From contig MEHQ01002643.1 in NCBI GenBank assembly GCA_008828725.1, forward strand, positions 1-64,000: a stretch of DNA of 64,000 nt, read 5' to 3'. This stretch comes from Saccharina japonica (Eukaryota > Sar > Phaeophyceae > Laminariales > Laminariaceae). A program made the position numbers and the translations under genes. Below are positions 22,101 to 31,763 of this stretch, piece after piece (position 1 is the first letter of the stretch; each line of letters opens with the position of its first letter). Under the pieces are notes generated by a model. The model was not told the DNA's origin. It was given only the letters and a program-made list of their open reading frames with translations, and searched no databases.

Positions 22101-25100
22101 GATAACATCGGCCCCCCTGTTGTGTACTCTGTAAGAGCACAACAACAACAGAACATCTCTGATATAAAACATTTCAAATCGAATCATAGCAGCCCCCCTG
22201 CTATTAATAGGTGTTCACCCCGGGAGTATGCAAAAGTCAACAACATACGTACTGCATCTGAATTTAAAAGTACTATGGATACTAGTCATTTTGGGTCCCC
22301 TGTACGTTGTGCATCCTTATCCAATAGCGAACGGTTACGGCTCGATTCATCAAGACCATCGGCATACCCTATTGGCGTCTTAACATTACTCGACGCATGA
22401 GTGCATCCCAATACTTTCTCCAATTCCCTAAAAATAACTCTTCTCCGTTCTCATCTCACCCAATACCCAAAAAATACCCGAAACAAATAAAATAAATGAC
22501 AGAAATCACCACAGATTCATCACAAAGTTACGGTGAAAACGAAACGCCTCCTCCGTGTGTAAGGGCTTAGTGAGGAAATCAGCATGCTGCAATACCAAGG
22601 GGTGTATAACCTGTTCTGTGTATTCACGTGGCTTGCCCCTGTGGCGCAGATCGAGGAGAAATTTACTACTGATATTAAAAAATACCGGGTAAGGCACACT
22701 TTTGGTTTTTTTCGTGGAAGTGCGCGGAAGTTTCCACGGAAGCTTCCATCGCTTCCACGGAAGCTTCCACGGAAGCGATGGAAGCTTCCGCGGAAGCGAT
22801 GGAAGCTTCCGCGGAAGCGACGGAAGCTTCCGCGGAAGCGACGGAAGCTTCCGTGGAAGCGATGGAAGCTTCCGCGGAAGCATGGAAGCTTCTGTGGAAG
22901 CTTCCACCGTGGAAACTTCCGTGGAAGCTGACAGTGGAAGTTCTAAGCTTCCGCCTTTTGACCGCGAGGTGGAAAGAGCGAGGCTGGGAGTCGACCTTGT
23001 GCTTCGCACCTGGACAGGTCTAGGGTGGCTCCATTCGGCTTCGCCTCACTCCGCGGTTTTTATTAAGAAGGCTCTTATGGGAACACATCCTGGCGGGGCC
23101 TGTTTGTGTGGGATCAGGGGTGTGATGGGATCACCCTTTCTTTGGTGGACGAGTGGTGGTAAGCTTCCACGAGTACTTCCACGGAAGCTTCCATGACGGC
23201 AGTGTCGACATCTTCCGCAGAAGCACGTACGGCCTGCGGGAAGCTTACACCGTCCCCGTGGAAGTATGGAAGTTTCCACGGAAATTTCCATGGACTTCCG
23301 CGGAAGCTTCCATGAAAGCTTCCGACGCTTCCATGGAAGCTTCCGTCGCTTCCACGGAAGCTTCCACCGCTTCCATGGAAGCTTCCATGGAAGCGGTGGA
23401 AGTTTCCGTGAAAGCGGTGGAAGCTTCCATGGAAGCTTCCGCGGAAGTCCATGGAAAAAACCAATAGTGGACTAGATCGAAAATACCGCACCCTAGATCC
23501 TACCTAAACCAGGTAGGGGGTACGAGGCCAAACTAGCTCCTAAAAACCCACGACATAGATATCGTGGTGCCGTGCTATACCAGATAGATATGCAGGCGGT
23601 GCGAGGCCTTGCTCATTCCTACTATATTACGTATAGCAAAACAACTTCATCGAGGCCATGATACTACTGTAAATAAGGTACTAAAATTCCGATATCAGTA
23701 CAAACCAGGTAGGGTCTACGAGGGTATACAAATTCCTGAATATGACCAATATACTGGTGTCGTGCTACTCTGCTGCGTGCAGCTGTCTGCGTGGCCTAAA
23801 GGGTTGTCAATTCGCACATACCGGAGTTTCCACACAGGTATGATATCATATGATATGTGTAGGCATTATTGGCGTAGTAGGGGGCAGATGGAACAATCGG
23901 TCGAAAAAAAGCCGAGTCGGTTTTTCGGTTTCTTTTTCGGGGGCAAGCTACGCAAAAACCGACTAAAATAAGTCAGGTCTAAAAAAAAACAAGCGAAGCC
24001 GACCGTGACAAACAAGAGCTTTCGGCTTTCGGTCCATATAACCCTGTTTGTCTACAGTACGTACCTGGTATGATACATGCACCAGGTATTCCGCGAACAG
24101 TCAGTGTAAACGACACGACGTTGTCGTCTTTTTGGCACAAAGTACGCGCGACAACCTGCTGCTTATTCATCTGTGGAATCAAACTGGGTTTGCCTTATTA
24201 CAGTAATAGTTGAAACATCTGATCACCTCGCTGCAGGGAGGGGTGGTGAGAGATCCCATGTAGTGCGAGTACGCCATGTTGGACGGTATCAGCTCGTACG
24301 GGTTGATGACTCCGCTAGGTTTAGCTCCAGATCCCAGCACCTCCCACAGAGGCTCAAGCTGTAGACCCGGTCAGGCCAGAGAAGCGCAGACGCGCAAGGA
24401 ACGCGTACGTCAGTCGTTAGAGGCGTTCCATTGCAAAACGAGAGGATAGCCCCAGCGATGTGTGCCGAGATTCGACACTATCTGTGTTCGAATGCTGTCC
24501 CTTTGTTCAGTAGTTACAGATGTATTTTAGTTGGTTTTACAAGGTAGAGGTCGCAGAATTACGTAGCCAGTAAATAGTGCATGTCGAGCACTATTGGTGT
24601 TCTGCAAAGTTGTAAAAACAATAGTCCATCGCGGGCAGACTTACCCCAACATTCCAGCCGTGCTCATTCGTATCCAGGAGGACGGCCACCACGAGGAGCT
24701 CAGTCTCTGTGGTATCCGAGTCAGCACGCGTGTGCACTAGATGCATCTCGGCGTCGTGCAAGGACCCTGCTATCTGCTCGCATACGACGGATGAAACACA
24801 GCCGAGCGAGGTTAGTAACAGTCGTCGCGAATTTGGTGTATAGCAGTTCAGTTGGTGCATACCAGGTAGTGCACAAGCACTGCTGCAGTCGGTATGGAAC
24901 TGTAACAGTTCACTGTACGTTGCCAAGGAACAACATAGTGTGTCTTAAGAAACGGCCGGGTGCGATGTCAAGAAATATGGCCCACATCTAGTTGCTATTT
25001 TTATGCCTGGCCCTTGAATGAGCACGATGACCTCCCTGCCATTTAAGCGGACGAGTTTAATGTCTCAGGTCTGCCAAAATAGCAAACTACAGCAGTAGTA

Positions 25101-28100
25101 CTGCTGTACGATAGTCACTGCTGTTGGGTAGCGCTGTTTGTTTCACTGGATTAGAAACGCCACAACCCAGGGTTGCGTGCTAATAGTAAAAAAAAACAAC
25201 TCCTTCTCGAAGGTCTGCAACCGTACATATGCCGGTATTACAAGTCCCTCACCATGTGCTCGGAGGGAGAGTGAAGATGAATCTGCTCCAGGTTGTACTT
25301 GCTCCCGTCGAATGAAAGATGAGAAGAGGATTTACACTGGCTGAAGCCGCCGACCTGCTCCACAAACCAATACATACGGCAGAGAACGGTCATGTTAGGC
25401 AGTACAGCACAGCAGCACAATACACAACAGCGATGCAGGGCGGTCCGACATGCTTACGGCCGGCGGCGGCAACGCGGCTGTCCATTATTCAATACCCCAA
25501 CACATTGGCAACTATTGTTCAACTATTTTGCATCAGGTGTGCACAGGGTTTCGCGAAACGGATACATTGTACACTTTGACAGTAGTATCTGGCTTCCATG
25601 TCTCCCTTAGGTTTGATCAGTTGGGTCAGTTGCTACAGTAGCCTGCCCCTTGCTTCAGTTCAGCTCATGCATAAAGCAAGCAAACGCAGAGAGTCGGACG
25701 GCAGAAGCAGCTTGCGTTTCATTAAGCCGATATCGTGCCTTCCTTCTAGGCAAGCAACGGCATTGCGGGACATATTCGGCGAACCGGCTCACCTCCCAGG
25801 CGTGATCGCTGGCTTCAAAGGACAACTTCTTCGACTTACACTCAGACCCGAACAGTTCCAAGTTGAACTTAGTTGCCTAGATCGGAAGAACGACAGGCAC
25901 ATACATGGGATCGATGTGTGATATGTGCAGCATCGTTGGGGGGTTTATCGGAAGCTAATCATCGTGATGCTTTTCGTGCTGTGGTCTCGAACACTGCCAT
26001 GTTCGTGTTAGTGGTCTATATAGGCCAAAAGGACAACAGCACGTTGGGTCGACATACTTTATGTGGGAAGAGTTTTGAGCGGTAATGTCGCCAACTCACG
26101 TCGTAATTACGTCCGCGATATCCCAGCGATCGCTTCTCTGACCCGTATGTATATCTCGATCTGCTACCAGTACCACTACGTGAAAGACGCTGCCAACACG
26201 AGGTTACAGATAACTCATCATGCCCAGATTACACGTACGCAGTGATTTAGTGCAGCAGTGCATGCCAGCCAGCGCATGTCAGCGCCAAACAATGCAACGT
26301 GCACACCTTACACCCATCGTTGATATCAACTCTATTGTACCAATGTTGCGTGCCGGTGTGGAGTACCGCATGAACAAGGGTCGCTATATCATGCTGTAGG
26401 TGCAGGCGTTGCATTGCCTAACGTATTATGTGGCGACGTTTCGAGATGCACCGTACGTTTCATTGTTGTTTCGTCTATCTCCAACGAGGTACTCTACAGT
26501 AGTTTCGTGCTAAAAACAATCCCGATCCCCGTGTAAATGGAATAAGGCTTAGATTACTGTAGGTGGGAAATTGGATAATCATTTCCCAGTAGCCCATCGA
26601 ACTACAGCAGTGGCACCTTAACAAGTGGCGTCGTCAGCATGACAGGGGTTGTAGTCGCCGTAAGTTCAAGTCTCGCATTCCGCAATGGATACGCTACCAG
26701 GTATATAAGAAAAATAGGTGTTTTTCCTCATGTCAAGAAACTGATACAAATAACTCTTTCTGGGTTCCCAGAAACTCTTATGAACTTCGGACTACAGTAG
26801 ACGCGTACGGCCTCATATGTACGAGACCAAGGACCCCGCTGTTCTGAAAGGAAGCTTCTAGAGAGCGTTCTGAGGTTTACACCAGGCATTGTCTAGAAAA
26901 TTGGACAATATTTCACCAGTACAGTGGCTCAACGGCCTACTGCAATACCTTGTCATCAAACCCACGTCGATAGTCGCGTGGGTGAATTTGGGCTTGCCCG
27001 GCGCATTTCACATATAGTTCATATAATCTACTTGTGTACCTCGACGAATGACCCGACATTGGCGGACAGGTTGATGGGGCTCTGGGAACCTCCGCCGCAG
27101 TCCGGGTAACCGATGCCCCAGTCGCTGTTGTCACATCACGGCGTGAGAACCACCAATTAGCAGGCGGGCGACGGCGGAGCGGGCATGACCATTTAGACAT
27201 CCCTAACCCGAACCCTATCCCTAAGTATGTGTTGCAGTAGGTTTTGCAGGAGGCGTTGCAGTAGGTGTTCCAGTAGGCAGTACAGTAGGTGGTACAGGAG
27301 GTGTCGCAGTAGGTGTCACAGTAGGTGTTAAAGTAGGTGGTAAAGTAGCTGTTACAGTGTGTGGCAGTGGGTGTGACGGTAGGTATGATCAGGACCCATA
27401 CCACGGCATGAGAGGGGTATACAGTACTAGGTTCATCAGTGCTTATCAATTTGCAACCGACCCTAGAAACGCTTTTTACTCCACGCGTCCTCACCCATAC
27501 ACCGACTGTAAGAAGCAGTACGCTAAAAAAACAACCCATCAAACAGCCCCACGGGCTACATAGGCATATACAATACAGAACGAATGTTGAAGCGTAAAGC
27601 ACAAATGAACGATACTTCAAGATCCTCGCGTAGTTCTATTAAGGAGGAAGACACCCCGTCGGATACAAATATTAAGGACCCAAATAATATGCAGTACACC
27701 CTGCCTACAAGGTAGCGTGTCATGTGACTCGAAAGTACAGTTTACATACAGTAAATACTGCCTTTATTGGCTACGTGGAATTGCACGTTCAATATGACTA
27801 CCGAAGCGCAGCATGCGCAGCGTTGCGGCAAATATCGAGATGAATTCCAAGCACGTTGTAACGTGTGAGTACACTCGTGTAGCACTTGGGTCTGGGCATG
27901 CAGGTGCGTGTACCACCTCACAGCGGGGAGGCACCTCCATGCGAATAATGGTTTATACACGGAGAGGCCAGAGCGGTGTGTGATTCCCTCACAGAAGTCC
28001 CACTATAACGAAAACGAAACAACAACGACAAGTTGAGCTAGACTCGGGGAACGTCTCTTCTTGTAGATACACACGCTACAACGCAGCGTATACAATGAAG

Positions 28101-29827
28101 ACTGCATCCGAAATGTCGTCACACCTTTGAGGGTTTACACACTGCTGTAGTCGCATTTCGACTTATGATCGTTTGTTGCAGAGGACAAATTTACAATGCG
28201 CACTACTTGCGTTGTCCTACAGTATAGGCTCCACGACACAATATTCGTGGGGAGTATGCAAGGGGTGCTGTTATGCTGGTGCTTCCCGTAACGTACTGTA
28301 ATACCCCGGTGTACTGTGTACCTGGGGCTGTACGGCTCTTCTCCGTTGTCGGAAGCGCGGCGGTACGTCCAGTCAGCAGGTGAGGATTCCCCTGGAAGCG
28401 GTACGGCAGCCGGAACAGGGTTAAACCATATTGGAGCACCAGTTTAGATAAGGGCATCTCCATCCGTACCAGTTGTTGCCTTGATCTGCTGCACATGGCC
28501 GCAAACCGTTTTCCCGATCCAGCTCTACGCTAATTCCAAGTGTTTCGTCCCCAAACACATAGGGCTAGAGTACATATGCACAGTAGATATGCACAGTAGA
28601 TATGCACAGTATCGTGAAACGAAAAAATGATATTATCACTGCCACTTCGCTGTATGCAGGCACACACTTCGCTACCAACCACAGGCCTTGATACATACGT
28701 GCCCGCAGGGACGGACACGCTAAGCATACGATAGGGTCTTCAGCGTACCAGGTTTGGCCTTCTGCCCGCCCTGCTGCCATTCATCGGCATGATGTACCAT
28801 CAATGTTTCCAGTGGGTTAACAATCGAACGTAAGTGGTGTCCGACATGATTTCAAGAGTCAGAGGCAGACAGCAGCAGCAGCGAACGGCGAAAGCATGCG
28901 AGGGCGTTGGATTAAAACACGCCGTAGGGTTCGATTAATTAGACTTTGAGCACGTAGTGAACACGCACGCATCACGAATGTATGGGTTTACGAAAATCAC
29001 GAACAACAACAAACTACACGAGGGCAATCAAAAGAGGTTCGTGTGAGGGTAGCAGCAATCCATTTGGTTGGGGGTCTCATCCAGGTTGCCGGCAGGATAC
29101 TACAGTAACCAGTAGAGCTTGGGTGCGACTTAAGATTTCGAACAGCTATTAACAATACGAGTACTTGATGAGAAAGAAGGAGTAAAGGCATCGAAAGGAG
29201 CAGACAAGGCTCAAGGCGAAAGTATGTACAGAAGGGACTAGATTTTGTGCAGAGTAGGAACTCTTCTTGTTTCTGTGTGTTTCTCCTTTGCAGAGGAGGG
29301 GATGTTTCTGAGTGGTAAACGTTGAAGCTCATGCTACATTCTGGTACACATTTTCGGATGGCAAGGCTGATAACAACATTTACAGTAGACACGCCAACCA
29401 TAGCAGCAGTGCATCGGCGACAACAGCAACAGCGAGAATATCGGTGCATTCAAACAACCAGGGCCTGAGTGCACGGCTGGATATATCTGTGCTATATGGG
29501 CGTTCCAAAATACCCGGTCTGGTTTCGCGGAGACCACTTGTAATACCAAGCACAGAAGTATATTCGTAGTACTGTACACTATGACAGTATACAACAGTAA
29601 TGATTAGACTTCCCCCTACGAATAATGACACTACAATTTAACGCGATTGCCCGTGCTCACAACTCCTGTTGCCGTTCGACATACACCTATTCCCCGGTAC
29701 GAGGATTATAGATATGCAAATATGGAAGGCCTACCCGTGTTGAGGCGGCGGCCGGTCCTGAGAAACTTTGTAGGAGAAGAGAACACAGCAGCACCTTCGC
29801 CGTTGTCCCGACAGATGAGGGTGCCAT
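19189..29827 (-). CDS. alpha-carbonic anhydrase, copy B (10 exons, 294 aa)
   Basis: Paralogue of copy A in the opposite orientation. Exons in transcription order: 29827-29735, 28773-28749, 28391-28322, 27124-27040, 25876-25793, 25354-25253, 24773-24645, 24358-24227, 20414-20319, 19257-19189. Every phase matches copy A; seven of the ten exon lengths are fixed by key motifs and only exons 2 and 6 differ (25 versus 31, 102 versus 99 nt). The N-terminal signal peptide core is KVLLCSLLLQSF. Zinc ligands are His145, His147 and His164; Thr234 and Glu162 are kept; Cys72 and Cys238 can pair; the C-terminus carries HRPAQAINGR. The donor of intron 9 is AAG|GCAAGT, a canonical GC-AG site. Intron 8 is 3,812 bp against 340 bp in copy A. 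The reading frame is intact, so it is likely functional, but splicing across the enlarged intron is unproven. Confidence 0.91.
20313..20319 (-). promoter_or_regulatory. GC-type splice donor of copy B intron 9
   Basis: On the minus strand exon 9 ends AAG and the intron begins GCAAGT. Copy A has GTAAAC at the same codon position. Reading through instead would stop after eleven further codons and lose the conserved C-terminal exon at 19257-19189, so the GC-AG intron is the better model. Confidence 0.8.
20524..20553. other. perfect 14-bp hairpin
   Basis: AAACCCCTGCATGC and its exact reverse complement are separated by two bases. It lies about 110 bases inside intron 8 of copy B and is strong enough to extrude as a cruciform or fold in pre-mRNA. 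Confidence 0.7.
20900..21030. repeat. CCGAAA-motif repeat block
   Basis: Interspersed CGGTCGGTTTT and AATCGAAACCGAAACCG motifs around an approximate inverted repeat, preceded by CAGGGTTGTCAACC, which resembles an hAT-type terminus. The matching far end was not found. Related motif blocks occur at 23860-23975 and 52943-53090. Confidence 0.45.
21310..22500. other. A+C-skewed block flanking the Copia remnant
   Basis: Strikingly rich in A and C on the plus strand, with no long frame. It lies on the 3' side of the minus-strand Copia RNase H remnant, so an LTR or 3' untranslated part of that element is possible but unproven. A 55-bp tandem repeat sits at 21798-21905. Confidence 0.35.
21798..21905. 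repeat. tandem repeat, about 55-bp unit
   Basis: About two and a half units of CAAGGTAAAACGGCAAG followed by CCCCAAATTCCACAAA and a short AT-rich spacer (at 21800, 21845 and 21888). Confidence 0.75.
22506..22697 (-). pseudogene. Copia-type retrotransposon remnant (end of RNase H)
   Basis: The minus-strand frame reads through DLRHRG, a short acidic stretch, then QHADFLTKPLHTEEAFRFHR and stops at TAG. The pattern of a DLR-H motif followed by Q-ADFLTKPL is the signature of the C-terminal RNase H of Ty1/Copia polyproteins. Only about 63 residues survive. Upstream (higher coordinates) the frame runs directly into the GGAAGCTTCC array. A truncated fossil in intron 8 of copy B, on that gene's own strand. 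Confidence 0.8.
22722..22960. repeat. GGAAGCTTCC palindrome array, locus 1
   Basis: Roughly 18-bp units alternating the palindrome GGAAGCTTCC with short joins such as GCGGAAGCGAC or ATGGAAGCG. Because the core is its own reverse complement, all frames stay open and give low-complexity EAS/GSF/KLPRKR-like peptides, which should not be called genes. Confidence 0.9.
23158..23458. repeat. GGAAGCTTCC palindrome array, locus 2
   Basis: Same family as 22722-22960, less regular, with joins such as GGAAGCTTCCATGGAAGC. About 200 bases of unrelated sequence separate the two arrays. Confidence 0.9.
23860..23975. repeat. CCGAAA-motif repeat, copy related to 52943-53090
   Basis: Shares TGTAGGC-TTATTGGC, then CGAGTCGGT-TTTCGG and an inverted CGAAAAACCGA end with 52943-53090 in the same orientation. 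Likely a short non-autonomous element; boundaries are not resolved. Confidence 0.5.
27225..27372. repeat. 12-bp minisatellite in intron 3/4 zone of copy B
   Basis: About a dozen imperfect units of GTAGGTGTTGCA (variants GTAGGTGGTACA, GTAGGTGTCACA). It lies in intron 3 of copy B, just upstream of the exon at 27124-27040 on the minus strand. Not seen in copy A. Confidence 0.85.
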
Positions 29828-29933
29828 CTCGCGTCTGGTGGCTTGTTACGGTAAGAAATCTGTGAAACGGGCAGAAATGGACGAAAAACAAGCGGACACC
29901 GTGGTGGGGCGAAAATACGGACAATCTGAGTGG
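29828..29933 (-). promoter_or_regulatory. conserved 5' leader / proximal promoter of carbonic anhydrase B
   Basis: Aligns with 7105-7200 upstream of copy A. The conserved blocks stop near the CACTCAGATTGTCC block, beyond which I see no clear similarity, so this may mark the duplication edge. Confidence 0.5.
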
Positions 29934-30299
29934 GAAAGGTACTAAATTGAAACTCGTGAAAATCACGCAAACATTGCAGGCAGGCGTGGTTTAGTGCTAG
30001 AGAAGCTCGCTTACTCTAAGTATGAGGCACCTGTCACATATTATCACCACTCCACGGTTTCCTGTTGTATCACCCAGGTTGTGGGGCTTAACCTAAGGGT
30101 AGATATATGTCGTTGAACCTGTATGGCGCAATACACACGCCGCAGTAGCAAACAGTGGTTGCGCGCTCAACGACCCCGATATGGTATATGTGGTACGTTG
30201 AAACCTGGTTGTCACTATATATATGTTCGTATTGTGATTTGACATTGTAAATGGTATGTAATCAACCACACCACCAAACAAACCAAACGAACTCTATCT

Positions 30300-31043
30300 A
30301 ACGAAACCGAACCGAACAAACCAAATAGACCCGAACAGAGCAGAGCCGAACGGAACCGAACAGGACCGAACAGACCCGATCCGAACCGAACCGAACCGAA
30401 CTGAACGGAGCCGAACCGATCGAAACCGAACGGGACCGAATGGAACCGAACATAGCAGAACCGAACGGAACCGAACCGAACAGAGCAGAGCCGAACGGAA
30501 CCGAACAGAGCAGAGCCGAACGGAACCGAACGGAACCGAACCGAACGAAACCGTAACGAACGGAACCGAACGGAACCGAAAGGAACCGAACGCAACCGAA
30601 CAGAGCTGAGCCGAACAGAGTCGAACGGAACCGAACCGAACGAAACCGGAACGAACGGAACGGAACGGAACGGAGCGGAACCAAACCGCACCGTACCGGA
30701 CCGGACCGGACCGGACCGGACCGAACCGAACCGAACCGAACCGAACCGAACCGAACCGAACCGAACCGAACCGAACCGAACCGAACCGAACCGAACCGAA
30801 CCGAACCGAACCGAACCGAACCGAACCGAACCGAACCGAACCGAACCGAACCGAACCGAACCGAACCGAACCGAACCGAACCGAACCGAACCGAACCGAA
30901 CCGAACCGAACCGAACCGAACCGAACCGAACCGAACCGAACCGAACCGAACCGAACCGAACCGAACCGAACCGAACCGAACCGAACCGAACCGAACCGAA
31001 CCGAACCGAACCGAATCATACCGAACCGAAATTCAGGCACCTG
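30300..31043. repeat. CCGAA pentanucleotide array
   Basis: Bases 30720-31014 are an essentially perfect CCGAA array of about 59 units. Bases 30300-30719 are a degenerate version (CGGAACCGAACGG and similar). The right edge, read on the minus strand, is CAGGTGCCTGAATTTCGG, which looks like a hAT-type terminus; no partner was found on the left. The FGSVR-like peptide on the minus strand is a repeat artefact. Confidence 0.9.
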
Positions 31044-31496
31044 GGCCGATCATAAACAACTTGTTGATTAACAACATAAAAGTGTAAAATATGAATATGC
31101 ACAGCAGCAGTACATCGATATGTAACCGAACATATAATCGTACCGAGATACAAATTATGCTCACTGTAGTTTATTACTTTAATATTACATTACTACAATA
31201 TTAGCATCTCACTATCATATTACAAAACGGATAGCTATGAATAGCAGGCAAACATACTTCAATACATCCAAGTTTTTCACAGGGAAACAAAAACTCCGAC
31301 CATGCACTCGTATGTTACGTGAACACACCCTTACAAAAACACATTATTATTCCAATACTATAACGGGGGACCATAGTAAATAGGACCAAACATTGTTAGT
31401 AAAACTAAGTAAATATATAGGTTTTTGTTTGTACCGCAGGTCCTATTTACTACTGTTTACTATGGTCTCCCGTAATAATAATATACTGTAGTCGGT

Positions 31497-31763
31497 GTGG
31501 ACATGTGCCGTTCGACGAGCGCAGCCATATTAAAACTGTTATGTACCATTGCGGTAGAAAGCTTTACGCATGTTGGAAGAAAAGCAAGCGAATGCATCGG
31601 TCAGCTGGCGACAAGTGTGGTCGGAGGAAGCGATGGGGGGTGCAATAGCCCAAGGAAAAGGCATCTGCAAGTAACGCATTCCACAGACACTTTCAGCTAC
31701 GACGCCTTTCAGGACGCGATCTCACGCCGAGTTCGCCGGTACACAGCTCGCATGCTACGATAG
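31497..31763 (+). CDS. unrecognised small open frame
   Basis: An 88-codon frame whose 3' half lies in the duplicated segment that recurs at 33985-34140. The second copy does not keep the same frame open, which argues against a conserved protein. No signal peptide or motif. Could be chance or a decayed element. Confidence 0.15.
   Translation: MDMCRSTSAAILKLLCTIAVESFTHVGRKASECIGQLATSVVGGSDGGCNSPRKRHLQVTHSTDTFSYDAFQDAISRRVRRYTARMLR

Larger units (their letters stand above)
20415..24226 (-). other. expanded intron 8 of copy B
   Basis: The first roughly 140 bases after the donor (24226 down to about 24080) and the last roughly 40 before the acceptor align with the 340-bp intron of copy A. The roughly 3.5 kb between consists of a hairpin, CCGAAA-type repeats, an A+C-skewed block, a 55-bp tandem repeat, a Copia remnant and two GGAAGCTTCC arrays. 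Confidence 0.8.

Noticed and set aside
22702..23196. Long Ser/Gly/Glu-rich frames on both strands
   Set aside because: They are by-products of the GGAAGCTTCC palindrome array, which keeps every frame open.
26612..26690. A possible tRNA gene around GTAAGTTCAAGTCTCGC
   Set aside because: A B-box-like stretch is present, but no cloverleaf with a paired acceptor stem can be drawn and no matching SINE body follows.
27225..27372. CRISPR-like array
   Set aside because: The 12-bp units are contiguous with no unique spacers; it is a minisatellite in a eukaryotic intron.
30294..31040. A 248-codon FGSVR-repeat protein on the minus strand
   Set aside because: It is a translation of the CCGAA pentanucleotide array; open length follows from the repeat.
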